The notes: a model not told the origin generated them from the letters alone. DNA of 64,000 bases from Vulcaniibacterium thermophilum (GCF_007923255.1 NZ_VOHJ01000004.1:98539-162538); one strand, 5' to 3'. Numbered from the stretch's first letter, positions 46,932 through 56,279 are shown. Translations and numbers: made by a program.

Positions 46932-49900
46932 CCGCCGCTTCCGACACGCTCTATCTGCTGATCGCCGAACCGGACGACGACCGCTTCGAGCGTCTGCGCG
47001 AACTGCTCGACGGCCTCGGCGAGATGCGCGTGCACGTCAAACGCGCCCGCGACTTCGACGAGGCGCTCGGTCAGGCGCGCACCGTGCAGCACGACCTGCA
47101 TCTCGTCGCCGATCCGCTGCAGGGCCGCAGCGCGCTGGACTGGCTGCGCGAGGCGCAGTCGCTCGGCGTGACCGGCCCGGTCATCGTCGTCGGCGCCGAG
47201 CGCCATGACGCGATCGAGCAGGACGCCATCGCCGCCGGCGCGGCCGACTATCTCGCCCTGCCCGGTCTGCGCGCCGACGATCTGGCGCGCAGCGTGCGCG
47301 ACGCCCTGCGGCGGGCGCGCTGGCGCTCGGAGATCACCCTCGGCCTGACGCAGTATCAGGCGCTGTTCGCGAGCGCGCCGATCCCGATGTGGGTGTACGA
47401 CCTGGAGACGCTCCGCTTCCTCGCGGTCAACGAGGCGGCGGTGGCGCACTACGGCTACACCGAAGCGCAGTTCATGCGCATGACGCTGATGGACATCCGC
47501 ACGACGGAGGACCGGCAGCGCGTGATCGAAGCCGTGCGCAGGCTGCCCTCCGGCCTCAACCGGAGCGGACCGTGGCGCCACGTGCGCCGGGACGGCAGCG
47601 TGATCGACGTGCTGATCTCCAGCGACGACATCCGCTTCAATGGGCGCCCTGCGCGCTTCACCGTGATCTACGACGTCACCCTGCAGCTCCGTGCCGAGCG
47701 TCTGATGCGCGACAGCGTGCGGCAGCTGCGCCAGGTGCTGGCGGACGTGGGCGACGCCCTGCTGGTGGTGGGCGCCGACGGCCGGGTGCGTCTGGCCAAC
47801 GCGGCGGCCGGCGCGCTGTGGCAGGTTCCGCCCGATCACCTCGAAGGACATCGGCTGCCGCTGGAAATCGACTGTGATCGCGGCGAGACCGAACTCGTGC
47901 GCCGCGACGGCCGCCGCCGGCTGCTCGACGTGCGGCGCGCGCAGACCACCTGGGCCGGCGAACAGGCGCACGTGCTCACCCTGCGCGACGTCACCGAGGC
48001 GCACGAGACCGAAGAGCGCCTGCGCCTGCTGATGCGCGCCATCCAGTCCTCCCGCAACGGCGTGGTGATCAGCGACGCGCGCCTGCCGGATGCGCCGGTG
48101 ATCTTCGTCAACCCGGCGTTCGAGGAGATCACCGGCTACCAGATGGTCGAGGTGATCGGCCGCAACTGCCGCTTCCTGCAGGGCGACGAGACCGACCAGC
48201 CCGAGCTGCACGAACTGCGCAAGGCGCTGCGCGAAGGCCGCGACTGCGAAGTCGTCCTGCGCAACTACCGCAAGGACGGCACGGTGTTCTGGAACCAGCT
48301 CGCGATCTCGCCGGTGCGCGATGGCGACGGCGTGGTGACGCATCTGGTCGGCATCGTCAGCGACGTCACCGAACGCCGCCGCCACGAGGCCGAACTGGCC
48401 TATCTCGCCAACCGCGACCCGGTGACCGGCCTGCCGCTGTATCTTGCGATCGAGGACCACATCCGCGGCGCGCTCGCCCGCGCTCAGGCCGACGGCAGCA
48501 CCGTCGCACTGTTCTGCATCGACCTGGACCGCTTCAACAGCATCAACGACACGCTCGGCCACGGCATCGGCGACCAGGCGTTGCGCGCGGCGGCCGAACG
48601 CCTGCGCGAATGCGTCGGCGAGCACGGGCGGCTGGCGCGGCTGGCCGGCGACGAGTTCGTCGCGGTGATGCCGATGGGCGGCGACGCCTTCGACGCGCTG
48701 ATGTTCGGCGAGAAGTTGCGCGCCGCGCTCGACCCGGTCGTGCGCATCGCGCCCTACACCCTGCACCTGTCCTGCACCGTCGGCTTCGCGTTGTTCCCCG
48801 AGCACGCCAGCAGCGTCGGCAGCCTGCTCAACCGCGCCGAAATGGCCATGAACCGCGGCAAGCGGCGCGGCCGCAACACCGTGGTGGCGTTCCTGCCCGA
48901 GTTCGCGGACGAACTGCGCGACCGCATCGCGCTCGGCAGCCGGCTGCGCGAGGCGATCGAGCACGAGGAGCTCACGCTCGACTACCAGCCCCAGGTCAGC
49001 GGTCTCGACGGCCGCATCGTGATGCTGGAGGCCCTGGTCCGCTGGCAGAGCCCCGACCGCGGGCTGATCATGCCGGCGCGCTTCATCCGCGTCGCCGAGG
49101 ATTCGGGCCTGATCGTGCCGCTGGGGCGCTGGGTGCTGGAACGCGCCTGCCGCCAGTTGCGCGCCTGGCACGAGGGCGGCTTCGACGACGTCGGCGTTGC
49201 CATCAACGTCTCCGCGCACCAGCTGTTGCGCGAGAGCTTCGCCGACGACGTCGGCGAGATGCTGCACCGCTTCGGCCTGCGCCCCGACGCGATCGAGCTG
49301 GAGTTGACCGAGAGCGCGCTGATGGAGAACGTCGAGCGCGTGCTCGGCACGCTCAAGGCGCTCAAGACGATCGGCGTGCGCCTCACGCTGGACGACTTCG
49401 GCACCGGCTATTCCAGCCTGAACTATCTGCGTCGGCTGCCGATCGACAAGCTCAAGATCGACCGCAGCTTCCTCGCCGAGGTGAGCAGCGGCAGCCGCGA
49501 TGCCGCCATCGCCCGCGCGCTGATCGCGATGGGGCATCAGCTTCAGTTGCAGGTGCTGGCCGAGGGCGTGGAGAACGAGGACCAGCTCGGCTACCTGCGC
49601 CGCAACCACTGCGACCAGTTCCAGGGCAACCTGCTCAGCGGCGCGGTGGCCGCCGACGACGTGGAGCGCCTGCTGCGCCAGCGCTATCTGCGTCCGGAAT
49701 CGTTCGAGGCCACCCGGCCCGATCGCGTGCTGCTGGTGGTGGACGACGAGGAGAACGTGCTGCGCTCGCTGGTGCGGCTGTTCCGGCGCGACGGCTACCG
49801 CGTGCTCACCGCCGGCAACGCGGACGAGGCGTTCGCGCTGCTGGCGCGCAACCACGTGCAGGTGATCCTGTCCGACCAGCGCATGCCCGGCACCAGCGGA

Positions 49901-50113
49901 ACCGAGTTCCTCGGCAAGGTGAAGGATCTCTACCCCGACACCGTGCGGCTGGTGCTGTCCGGCTACACCGACCTGGCCACCGTCACCGAGGCGATCAACC
50001 GCGGCGCGATCTACCGCTTCCTCACCAAGCCCTGGAACGAGAGCGAGCTGCGCGAGCACATCCGCGAGGCGTTCCGCAAACACGAGGAAGCCGCGCTGGC
50101 CAACGCCGGCTAG
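46928..50113 (+). CDS. LOV/PAS-GGDEF-EAL-receiver protein, putative blue-light cyclic-di-GMP enzyme
   Basis: 1061 residues. Order: degenerate receiver (1-130, with Leu in place of the conserved Lys), PAS (140-260), PAS-like (262-358), LOV (365-485), GGDEF (490-655), EAL (665-905), intact receiver (925-1050). The LOV core has the photoactive motif GRNCRFLQ with C414, plus N446 (NYRKDG) and N456 (FWNQL) that bind flavin in known LOV domains. The usual signalling Gln before the DVT exit is V477 (GIVSDVT). The GGDEF motif is altered to AGDEF, while EAL (701-703), DDFGTGYSS and KIDRSF are intact, so phosphodiesterase activity is favoured. Start GTG 46928. Confidence 0.9.
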   Translation: MTAASDTLYLLIAEPDDDRFERLRELLDGLGEMRVHVKRARDFDEALGQARTVQHDLHLVADPLQGRSALDWLREAQSLGVTGPVIVVGAERHDAIEQDAIAAGAADYLALPGLRADDLARSVRDALRRARWRSEITLGLTQYQALFASAPIPMWVYDLETLRFLAVNEAAVAHYGYTEAQFMRMTLMDIRTTEDRQRVIEAVRRLPSGLNRSGPWRHVRRDGSVIDVLISSDDIRFNGRPARFTVIYDVTLQLRAERLMRDSVRQLRQVLADVGDALLVVGADGRVRLANAAAGALWQVPPDHLEGHRLPLEIDCDRGETELVRRDGRRRLLDVRRAQTTWAGEQAHVLTLRDVTEAHETEERLRLLMRAIQSSRNGVVISDARLPDAPVIFVNPAFEEITGYQMVEVIGRNCRFLQGDETDQPELHELRKALREGRDCEVVLRNYRKDGTVFWNQLAISPVRDGDGVVTHLVGIVSDVTERRRHEAELAYLANRDPVTGLPLYLAIEDHIRGALARAQADGSTVALFCIDLDRFNSINDTLGHGIGDQALRAAAERLRECVGEHGRLARLAGDEFVAVMPMGGDAFDALMFGEKLRAALDPVVRIAPYTLHLSCTVGFALFPEHASSVGSLLNRAEMAMNRGKRRGRNTVVAFLPEFADELRDRIALGSRLREAIEHEELTLDYQPQVSGLDGRIVMLEALVRWQSPDRGLIMPARFIRVAEDSGLIVPLGRWVLERACRQLRAWHEGGFDDVGVAINVSAHQLLRESFADDVGEMLHRFGLRPDAIELELTESALMENVERVLGTLKALKTIGVRLTLDDFGTGYSSLNYLRRLPIDKLKIDRSFLAEVSSGSRDAAIARALIAMGHQLQLQVLAEGVENEDQLGYLRRNHCDQFQGNLLSGAVAADDVERLLRQRYLRPESFEATRPDRVLLVVDDEENVLRSLVRLFRRDGYRVLTAGNADEAFALLARNHVQVILSDQRMPGTSGTEFLGKVKDLYPDTVRLVLSGYTDLATVTEAINRGAIYRFLTKPWNESELREHIREAFRKHEEAALANAG

Positions 50114-50114
50114 G

Positions 50115-50930
50115 CTAGGACGCCGCCGCTCCCGGGCGTTTGAGCAGCCATTCCAGCGCGCGTCCCACCGCGGCGAAGGCGAATGCGCCGGTGACGTGGG
50201 TCGCCGCGCCCAGCCCGCCGCCGCAGTCGAGCTTCCATCCGGCCTCGCCGTCGGCCTGCGGACGCAGGCCGCACACGCTGCCGTCCGCCTGCGGATAGCG
50301 CACGTTCTCGAGCGAGTACACCGCCGGCACGCCGAAATAGCGGTCGGGATTGCGCGGAAAACCGAATTCGCCGCGCAGCTTCTTGCGGATCAGCGACAGC
50401 ATCGCGTCGTGCTCGGTGCGCGAGAGATCGCGCACGCGGATCTGGGTCGGATCGGTGCGCCCGCCCGCGGAACCGACCACCACCAGCGGCAGCTTGCGCC
50501 GCCGGCACCAGGCGATCATCTCGACCTTGCTGCGGAAGCTGTCGCAGGCGTCGATCACCAGATCGAAGCGGCGCTCCAGCAGTGCGGCGACGTTGGATGC
50601 GGTGAGGAACTGCGCCAGCGTGTTGACGTCGATGTGGGGATTGATCGCCCGGCAGCGCTCGGCGAGCGCGTCCACCTTCGGCCGCCCGTAGGCGCCCGCC
50701 AGCGCGGGCAACTGGCGGTTGGTGTTCGACACGCACACGTCGTCGGCGTCGATCAGCGTCAGATGGCCGATGCCCGTGCGCGCCAGGGCTTCGGCCGCCC
50801 ACGAGCCCACGCCGCCGACACCGACGATCGCCACCCGGCTGCCGGCGAAGCGCTGCAACGCGCCGCGCCCGTAGAGACGGTCGACGCCGGCGAACCGTTC
50901 CTGCCAGTCGGAATGAAGCGGAAGCGACAT
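50115..50930 (-). CDS. tcdA: tRNA threonylcarbamoyladenosine dehydratase TcdA (CsdL)
   Basis: 271 residues, E1-like ThiF fold. It cyclises t6A37 in tRNA to ct6A using ATP. The ATP-binding loop VAIVGVGGVGSWAAEAL is followed by LIDADDVCVSNTNRQLPAL, the family-specific motif, and IDACDSFRSK. No catalytic cysteine region of MoeB type is present, which separates it from the moeB gene elsewhere in the window. The ATG is preceded by TAGAAT with a six-base gap (leaderless type). Two bases separate its stop from that of the LOV gene. Confidence 0.93.
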   Translation of the reverse strand: MSLPLHSDWQERFAGVDRLYGRGALQRFAGSRVAIVGVGGVGSWAAEALARTGIGHLTLIDADDVCVSNTNRQLPALAGAYGRPKVDALAERCRAINPHIDVNTLAQFLTASNVAALLERRFDLVIDACDSFRSKVEMIAWCRRRKLPLVVVGSAGGRTDPTQIRVRDLSRTEHDAMLSLIRKKLRGEFGFPRNPDRYFGVPAVYSLENVRYPQADGSVCGLRPQADGEAGWKLDCGGGLGAATHVTGAFAFAAVGRALEWLLKRPGAAAS

Positions 50931-50936
50931 CGCGAC

Positions 50937-50942
50937 ATTCTA
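50937..50942 (-). promoter_or_regulatory. -10 box of tcdA, leaderless type
   Basis: Minus-strand TAGAAT ends six bases before the ATG at 50930. No Shine-Dalgarno is present between them. Confidence 0.5.
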
Positions 50943-51016
50943 GGGCGCGCGCCCGGCGGCTGGCGCGGACGCCGGGGCGACGGTAAGGTGCGTCGAACCC
51001 GCAAGGAGACCGCGCG

Positions 51017-51460
51017 ATGAACGATGTCCGTCCCGCCCCGGCGACGCCGGGCAAAGGCAGCCGCTACCTGTTCATGGTCCTGCTCGGCCTGGTGATCGGC
51101 GCCGCCGGCACCGCCTACCTGATGCGCATGTGGCTGGGCAAACCGGACAGCTACGACCACGCGGTGATGCAGTTGATGGGCACCAAGAACGGCCATCTCA
51201 ACGAGGCGCTGCGCGCCAACCGCTGCAGCGCGAGCGATGCCCTGCCCGCGCTGCAGACCATGCGCGCGCTCGCCAACGAGATCGAACCCGCGTTCGCCGA
51301 CCTGCGCGACGACGCGCGCTTCGTGCAGCATGCCGGCCAACTGCGCGCGCGACTGGATGCGGCGATCGCGACGCCGCCGCAGGACTGCGCCGCGCTGAAG
51401 CAGACCGCCGCGCGGCTCAAGGACGCCTGCGAGGCCTGCCATCGCGACTTCGGCCACTGA
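51017..51460 (+). CDS. Membrane-anchored c-type cytochrome (cytochrome c-prime-like)
   Basis: 147 residues. An N-terminal hydrophobic segment (YLFMVLLGLVIGAAGTAYLM) anchors or exports a helical domain that ends with the haem-c motif CEACH (residues about 140-144). A CxxCH close to the C-terminus of a four-helix protein is the pattern of cytochromes c' and c556. Residues between form amphipathic helices (LPALQTMRALANEIE). The partner is unknown. AAGGAG precedes the ATG. It is divergent from tcdA. Confidence 0.8.
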   Translation: MNDVRPAPATPGKGSRYLFMVLLGLVIGAAGTAYLMRMWLGKPDSYDHAVMQLMGTKNGHLNEALRANRCSASDALPALQTMRALANEIEPAFADLRDDARFVQHAGQLRARLDAAIATPPQDCAALKQTAARLKDACEACHRDFGH

Positions 51461-51579
51461 CGCGCGAACGTGGCCGCGCGCTGAATGCGGCGCGGGGCGG
51501 TTGATAGGCCATTCACGAGGGTCTTCCTAGGTTGGCTTCGCCGTGGCCTGCGCCACGCCCCAACCGCAGGAGAATCCTC

Positions 51580-52059
51580 ATGAACGCACGTCATTCGTCC
51601 CGCCTGCTCGGCCTGGCCGCCGCAGCGGCGGTCGTGCTGGCCGGTTGCGCCACCTCGCCGGGCTACGACGGCAGCGCGTCCTCGTCCGGGTACTACGGCG
51701 GCAGCAGCGCCAACTGCTACGACTGCGGCACCGTCACCCACATCGAACAGGTGGGCGCCGGCGGCGCGCCGCGCGGCACCGGCGCCGTCCTCGGCGGCAT
51801 CGTCGGCGCCGCCGCGGCACGCGAGATCGCCGACGACCGCACCGACAGCGAGGGACGCAAGAACACCGCCACCGTCGCCGGCGCAGTCGCAGGTGCGGTG
51901 GCCGGCAACGCGATCCAGAACCGGGTCAGTGGTCCTACTTACAACGTCCACGTGCGCATGAACGACGGCCGCACCGTGGTCATTTCGCAGCGCGACATCG
52001 GCGGTCTGCGCGAGGGCAGCTACGTGCGCGTCTACAACGGCCGCGTCTGGCCGCGCTGA
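51580..52059 (+). CDS. Glycine-zipper outer-membrane lipoprotein (SlyB/Pcp-like)
   Basis: 159 residues. The lipobox VVLAGC gives a lipidated Cys near residue 22. A glycine-zipper 2TM region (GTGAVLGGIVGAAAAREI and TVAGAVAGAVAGNAIQNR) is flanked by a Ser/Gly/Tyr-rich linker and a C-terminal strand domain (YNVHVRMNDGRTVV, GSYVRVYNGRVWPR). The SlyB/17-kDa antigen family supports outer-membrane stability. The ATG at 51580 has CAGGAGA upstream; an earlier in-frame start lacks a ribosome site. A long repeat region follows. Confidence 0.88.
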   Translation: MNARHSSRLLGLAAAAAVVLAGCATSPGYDGSASSSGYYGGSSANCYDCGTVTHIEQVGAGGAPRGTGAVLGGIVGAAAAREIADDRTDSEGRKNTATVAGAVAGAVAGNAIQNRVSGPTYNVHVRMNDGRTVVISQRDIGGLREGSYVRVYNGRVWPR

Positions 52060-52137
52060 CGCCTCCTCCGCACGCCACGGAGTACGGGGCCCGCTATCGG
52101 CGGGCCTCGTCGTTTGCGGCCGGCGCGAGGCCGATCG

Positions 52138-52337
52138 GCTGCCTACCCCGTTGCCCGGGCGCAAGCCCGGGGCCCATTGGAATGGATGCGGCGTTGCCCG
52201 AATGGATCCCGGCGTTCGCCCACTGCCGTCCGGGGAAGCTGCCTACCCCGTTGCCCGGGCGCAAGCCCGGGGCCCATTGGAATGGATGCGGCGTTGCCCG
52301 AATGGATCCCGGCGTTCGCCCACTGCCGTCCGGGGAA
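52138..52337. repeat. Perfect 100-bp tandem duplication
   Basis: 52138-52237 is repeated exactly at 52238-52337. Each unit contains palindromic CCCGGGCGCAAGCCCGGGG and short CAATGG/GAATGG variants. No start, ribosome site or coding bias is present. The perfect identity implies a recent duplication. It is part of a 697-bp gene-free stretch (52060-52756). Confidence 0.9.
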
Positions 52338-52344
52338 AATGCCC

Positions 52345-52456
52345 CGTAGGTTGGGCTGAGCGCAGCGAAGCCCAACATCGCGGGTTGCGAGGCGGACGTT
52401 GGGCTTCGCACTGGGCTTCGTAGGTTGGGCTGAGCGCAGCGAAGCCCAACATCGCG
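52345..52456. repeat. Two copies of the GTAGGTTGGGCTGAGCG palindromic repeat
   Basis: A 38-bp unit at 52345-52382 recurs at 52419-52456. Each folds as TTGGGCT-loop-AGCCCAA. Partial units (GTTGGGCTTCGC) lie between and after, to about 52500. This repeat is scattered in intergenic regions of many gammaproteobacteria. The remainder, 52500-52700, is GC-rich with no feature seen. Confidence 0.85.
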
Positions 52457-52708
52457 TTGCGGGGGGCCGACGTTGGGCTTCGCCTTCGGCTCGGCCCACC
52501 CTGTGGTCGATCGCGCCGTCGCCCCACCCCCTCGGCCGGCCCGCCGGGCGCGGCCGGCGTTCGCCGGGATGACGGGCGGGAAAGTCCGTCGGGACGACTC
52601 GCGGACCGCCGGGACCGGAACCCGCGATGGTGGGATTTTTAGCAGACGCCCATCCAGGAACTACGCCCCACCCCGCTTCAGCGCCCGTTCGCTTCCTCGG
52701 CCCAAAGA

Positions 52709-52734
52709 AAAAGCCCGGCTCGCGCCGGGCTTTT
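52709..52734 (-). terminator. Terminator of the cold-shock gene
   Basis: Minus strand: AAAAGCCCGGC-GCGA-GCCGGGC followed by TTTTTCTTT. It lies 23 bp after the csp stop codon. Confidence 0.92.
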
Positions 52735-52756
52735 CCGTCTTACCGCGTGCTTGGGC

Positions 52757-52966
52757 TCAGAGCGGCTGCACTGCGTCGGCCTGCAGGCCCTTCTGGCCCT
52801 GCACGACGGTGAAGGTGACCTTCTGGCCTTCCTTCAGCGTCTTGAAGCCCTGGGTCTGGATGGCGCGGAAGTGCACGAACACGTCCTCGCCATTGTCACG
52901 GCTGATGAAGCCGAAACCCTTGGCATCGTTGAACCACTTCACGGTACCGGTTTCGCGGTTGGACAT
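52757..52966 (-). CDS. Cold-shock protein (CspA family)
   Basis: 69 residues, one cold-shock OB-fold that binds single-stranded RNA and DNA. RNP1 is KGFGFISRD and RNP2 is DVFVHFRAI; the start [17 protein letters not shown] is typical of xanthomonad Csp proteins. AAGGAG precedes the ATG. The 210-bp gap upstream could hold the long leader usual for csp genes, and the terminator downstream is strong, so this is a single-gene transcript. Confidence 0.96.
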   Translation of the reverse strand: MSNRETGTVKWFNDAKGFGFISRDNGEDVFVHFRAIQTQGFKTLKEGQKVTFTVVQGQKGLQADAVQPL

Positions 52967-53177
52967 CGTACTTGCTCCTTGGAACGTGGATGGAAACCAC
53001 CGCATTGGCGGCGTGCTGGTTGCAAGGAGGAAGCGAGGTGCAACGATGTAGCGGATCGCTCGATCAACCGCATCGGGCCACGATTCACGGTGACCCCGGC
53101 AACGACAGCGCTCGCACGGTACCGGGCCGTCGGACAAAATGCAATCTGACCGGACCCCCGTCCGGACGGAGCCTGCC

Positions 53178-53666
53178 GTGGACTTCCAGACCGTGTGGTA
53201 CGTCATCGCCGCCCTGCTGGTGCTGGTCGGCATCGCCGGCGTCATCCTGCCCGCGCTGCCCGGCCTGCCGCTGGTATTCGCGGGCATGCTGGTGGCGGCG
53301 TGGGCCGACGGTTTCGACAAGGTCGGCCCGCTGATGCTGACGGTGCTCGGGCTGCTGACGCTGCTCTCGCTCGGCATCGACGTCCTGGCCGCCTCGGTCG
53401 GCGCCAAGCGCGTCGGAGCGAGCCGGCTCGCGCTCGCCGGCGCGGTGATCGGCACCTTCGTCGGTCTGTTCGTCGGCGGCCCGGTGGGTCTGTTCGCAGG
53501 GCCGTTCGTCGGCGCCCTCGCCGGCGAGTTGATCCACGTGCGCAAGCTCGGGCCGGCCACCAAGGTGGGCCTGGCCACCTGGCTCGGCATCGTGGTCGGC
53601 ACCGTGCTCAAACTGGGTCTGGCGTTCGCGATGCTGGCCCTGTTCGCGCTGGCCTGGTTCTTCTGA
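53178..53666 (+). CDS. DUF456 membrane protein
   Basis: 162 residues and almost entirely hydrophobic: four or five glycine-rich membrane segments, with [18 protein letters not shown] and the glycine-zipper stretch [26 protein letters not shown] (read in parts) that define DUF456. Function unknown. GTG 53178 is preferred because CGGAG lies seven bases upstream; ATG 53139 would add 13 charged residues without a ribosome site. It is followed by the phospholipase D gene on the same strand. Confidence 0.85.
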   Translation: MDFQTVWYVIAALLVLVGIAGVILPALPGLPLVFAGMLVAAWADGFDKVGPLMLTVLGLLTLLSLGIDVLAASVGAKRVGASRLALAGAVIGTFVGLFVGGPVGLFAGPFVGALAGELIHVRKLGPATKVGLATWLGIVVGTVLKLGLAFAMLALFALAWFF

Positions 53667-53721
53667 GGCCACGGCCGAGGTTTCACGCCGGCTTGGAGCG
53701 GGCGACGCGACAGTAGCGCGG

Positions 53722-55026
53722 ATGCTGCCTGCCTTCGCGCGCCGCTGGAGCCGCAAACGCATGTTCTGGACGGTCGTCGTCACCGCCCTGCTGACGACCC
53801 TGCTCGTCGTCCTCGGCCTCAACTTCGCCAAGCCGGAAAAACAGCTCGAACGCAAGATCGAGCATCGCTACGGCCTGCGCGACCCGCAGTTCCTGCGCGA
53901 GATGTCGGTGATGCTGGGCCCGTCGATCCTGCCTGGCAACCGCGTCACCGCGTACCAGAACGGCGACGAGATCTTCCCGGCGATGCTGGAGGCGATCGCC
54001 GGCGCCGAACGCACGATCAACTTCGAGACCTACATCTACTGGTCGGGCCGGATCGGCGCGCGCTTCACCGAGGCGCTGTCCGAACGCGCGCGCGCGGGCG
54101 TGCAGGTGAACGTGGTGGTCGACTGGGTGGGCAGCCTGAAGATGGACCAGGCGATGCTCGCCAGCATGGAACGCGCCGGCGTGCGCATCCACCGTTACCG
54201 CCCGCTGCACTGGTACAACCTGGGCAGGTTGAACAACCGCACCCACCGCAAGCTGCTGATCGTCGACGGGCGGATCGGCTTCACCGGGGGTGTGGGCATC
54301 GCCGATCAGTGGCTCGGCGACGCGCAGGACCCGGAGCATTGGCGCGACGCGCACTTCCGCATCGAGGGCCCGGTGGTGGCGCAGATGCAGGCCGCGTTCA
54401 ACGACAATTGGATCAAGACCACCGGCGAAGTGCTCAACGGCGCCGACCACTTCCCGCCGCTGGCGGCCGTCGGCGATTCGCCGGCGCATCTGTTCATCGC
54501 TTCGCCGTCGGGCGGCAGCGAAAGCATGCACCTGATGTACCTGATGACGATCGCGGCCGCCGAACGCACGATCGACATGGCGGCGTCCTACTTCGTGCCC
54601 GACGAACTGGCGGTCAAGGCGCTGATCGCCGCGCGCCGGCGCGGGGTGCGCGTCCGCATCCTGCTGCCGGGACCGCACATCGATTCCGATACGGTGCGGA
54701 TCGCCTCCAGGGGCGGCTGGGGCCCGCTGCTCGCCGAGGGCGTGGAGATCTACGAGTACCAGCCGACGATGATGCACACCAAGATGCTGATCGTGGACGA
54801 AGCGATGGTGTCGGTCGGTTCGACCAATTTCGACATCCGCTCCTTCCAGCTCAACGACGAGGCCAGTCTCAACATCTACGACGAGGAGTTCGCGCGCGCG
54901 ATGACGAAAGTGTTCGAGAACGATCTGAAGCCGACCATCCGCTACACCCATGCGATGTGGGAGCGCCGCCCGCTGCGCGAGAAGCTGTACGAGATGCTGG
55001 TGCTGCCGATCCGTTCGCAGCTATGA
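53722..55026 (+). CDS. Phospholipase D / cardiolipin synthase family protein
   Basis: 434 residues. One N-terminal membrane segment ([20 protein letters not shown]) precedes two PLD domains with HKD motifs: [16 protein letters not shown] and [20 protein letters not shown]. The length and [10 protein letters not shown] context suggest a cardiolipin synthase of the ClsB/ClsC type, which joins phosphatidyl groups in the inner membrane. Hydrolase activity cannot be excluded. Its stop overlaps the next start (ATGA), linking it to the mechanosensitive channel gene. Confidence 0.92.
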   Translation: MLPAFARRWSRKRMFWTVVVTALLTTLLVVLGLNFAKPEKQLERKIEHRYGLRDPQFLREMSVMLGPSILPGNRVTAYQNGDEIFPAMLEAIAGAERTINFETYIYWSGRIGARFTEALSERARAGVQVNVVVDWVGSLKMDQAMLASMERAGVRIHRYRPLHWYNLGRLNNRTHRKLLIVDGRIGFTGGVGIADQWLGDAQDPEHWRDAHFRIEGPVVAQMQAAFNDNWIKTTGEVLNGADHFPPLAAVGDSPAHLFIASPSGGSESMHLMYLMTIAAAERTIDMAASYFVPDELAVKALIAARRRGVRVRILLPGPHIDSDTVRIASRGGWGPLLAEGVEIYEYQPTMMHTKMLIVDEAMVSVGSTNFDIRSFQLNDEASLNIYDEEFARAMTKVFENDLKPTIRYTHAMWERRPLREKLYEMLVLPIRSQL

Positions 55027-56279
55027 AGCACGTGTCCGGATTCCTGCTCGCGACGCTGCTGGCGTTGGCGGCGCCGCTTGCCGGCGCGGCGCCGGTGCCT
55101 GCGCCGGGCGCGGCGGCCTCCTCCGCTCCCGCGGATGCGGACGCCGCCCTCGCCCAGGCCGTGGCGCGGCGTGTGCACAAGGTGCCGGGGCTGGACGATG
55201 TGGTGGTCACCGCACGCGACGGCACGGTGCGGCTGGACGGGACCGTCGCGCAGGAGCAGCAGCGCGCGCTCGCGGCGCAGATCGCCGCGCAGCAGAAGGG
55301 CGTGGCCGCGGTCGAGAACCGGTTGCGGACCAGCGCCCGCCTGGTCGACCGGCTCGACGCGGCCTCGGAACAGGTCGTCGACAAGCTCGTGCGCGTGGTC
55401 GCCATGCTGCCGTTGCTCGGGGTGGCGCTGGTGGTGGTGCTGCTGGCGTCCTGGCTGGGAGGGCTGGCCGCGCGCCGCATCCGGCTGCAGCGGCTGCATC
55501 AGCGCAACCCGTACCTCGACGCGCTCGCCCAGCGTTTCGTGCGCTGGATCGTCACCCTGGGCGGCGTGCTGGTGGCACTCGACCTGATGGGCTGGACCGC
55601 CGCGTTCGGCGCGGTGCTCGGCTCGGCCGGCGTGGTCGGTCTTGTCGTCGGCTTCGCGTTCAAGGACATCGCCGAGAACTACGTCGCCGGCATCCTGCTC
55701 GGCCTGCGGCGGCCGTTCGCGCCTGGCGACCACGTGCTGATCGACCGCCTGCACGAAGGCAAGGTCACCGCGCTCACGTCGCGCGCCACCGTGCTGATGA
55801 CGCTGGACGGCAACCGCCTCACCCTGCCGAACGCGCTGGTGTTCAAGTCGGTGGTGCTGAACTACACCCAGAACCCGCGCCGGCGTTTCGACTTCCTCGT
55901 GCCGATCGACCCCGATGCCTCGATCGGCCAGGCGCGCGAGGCCGCGCAGGCGGCGGTGTGCGAGGTCAACGGCGTGCTGCGCGATCCGGCGCCGGCGGTG
56001 CTGGTGCAGGAGTTCCAGCCCGACCGCATCGCGCTGCAGATCACCGGCTGGGTGGATCAGCACCACAACGACCTGGGGCGGGTGCGCAGCGAGGCGATGC
56101 GCGCGGTCAAGGCGGGCCTGGATCGAGCCGGCGTGCGCCGGTCGCGGTCGCTGCCGCCCGCACCGCCCGCGCCACCGCCGGCGCACGAAGCCGGCGCCCA
56201 GGCCGATACCTCGGTCAACCGGGAAATCGACGCCGAAGTCCGCGCCGAGCGCGAGCGTCAGCCCGGCAACCTGCTGTGA
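55023..56279 (+). CDS. MscS-type mechanosensitive channel with N-terminal BON domain
   Basis: 418 residues. A signal peptide (cleavage near AGA, residue 22) is followed by a periplasmic BON domain (VVTARDGTVRLDGTVAQEQQ), three membrane helices and the MscS core (GSAGVVGLVVGFAFKDIAENYVAGILLGLRRPFAPGDHV, read in parts), with the pore-lining Gly/Ala helix and the beta domain after it. The tail is Pro-rich then acidic. Fusion of BON to MscS is seen in some proteobacteria and may couple membrane-surface binding to gating. Start ATG 55023 overlaps the PLD stop. Confidence 0.9.
   Translation: MKHVSGFLLATLLALAAPLAGAAPVPAPGAAASSAPADADAALAQAVARRVHKVPGLDDVVVTARDGTVRLDGTVAQEQQRALAAQIAAQQKGVAAVENRLRTSARLVDRLDAASEQVVDKLVRVVAMLPLLGVALVVVLLASWLGGLAARRIRLQRLHQRNPYLDALAQRFVRWIVTLGGVLVALDLMGWTAAFGAVLGSAGVVGLVVGFAFKDIAENYVAGILLGLRRPFAPGDHVLIDRLHEGKVTALTSRATVLMTLDGNRLTLPNALVFKSVVLNYTQNPRRRFDFLVPIDPDASIGQAREAAQAAVCEVNGVLRDPAPAVLVQEFQPDRIALQITGWVDQHHNDLGRVRSEAMRAVKAGLDRAGVRRSRSLPPAPPAPPPAHEAGAQADTSVNREIDAEVRAERERQPGNLL

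Noticed and set aside
52138..52456. A short CRISPR array.
   Set aside because: Units are 100 and 38 bp, only two copies each, with no unique spacers of regular length and no cas genes.
52060..52756. Small frames across the repeat region as genes.
   Set aside because: They repeat with the DNA repeats, occur in several frames at once and lack ribosome sites.
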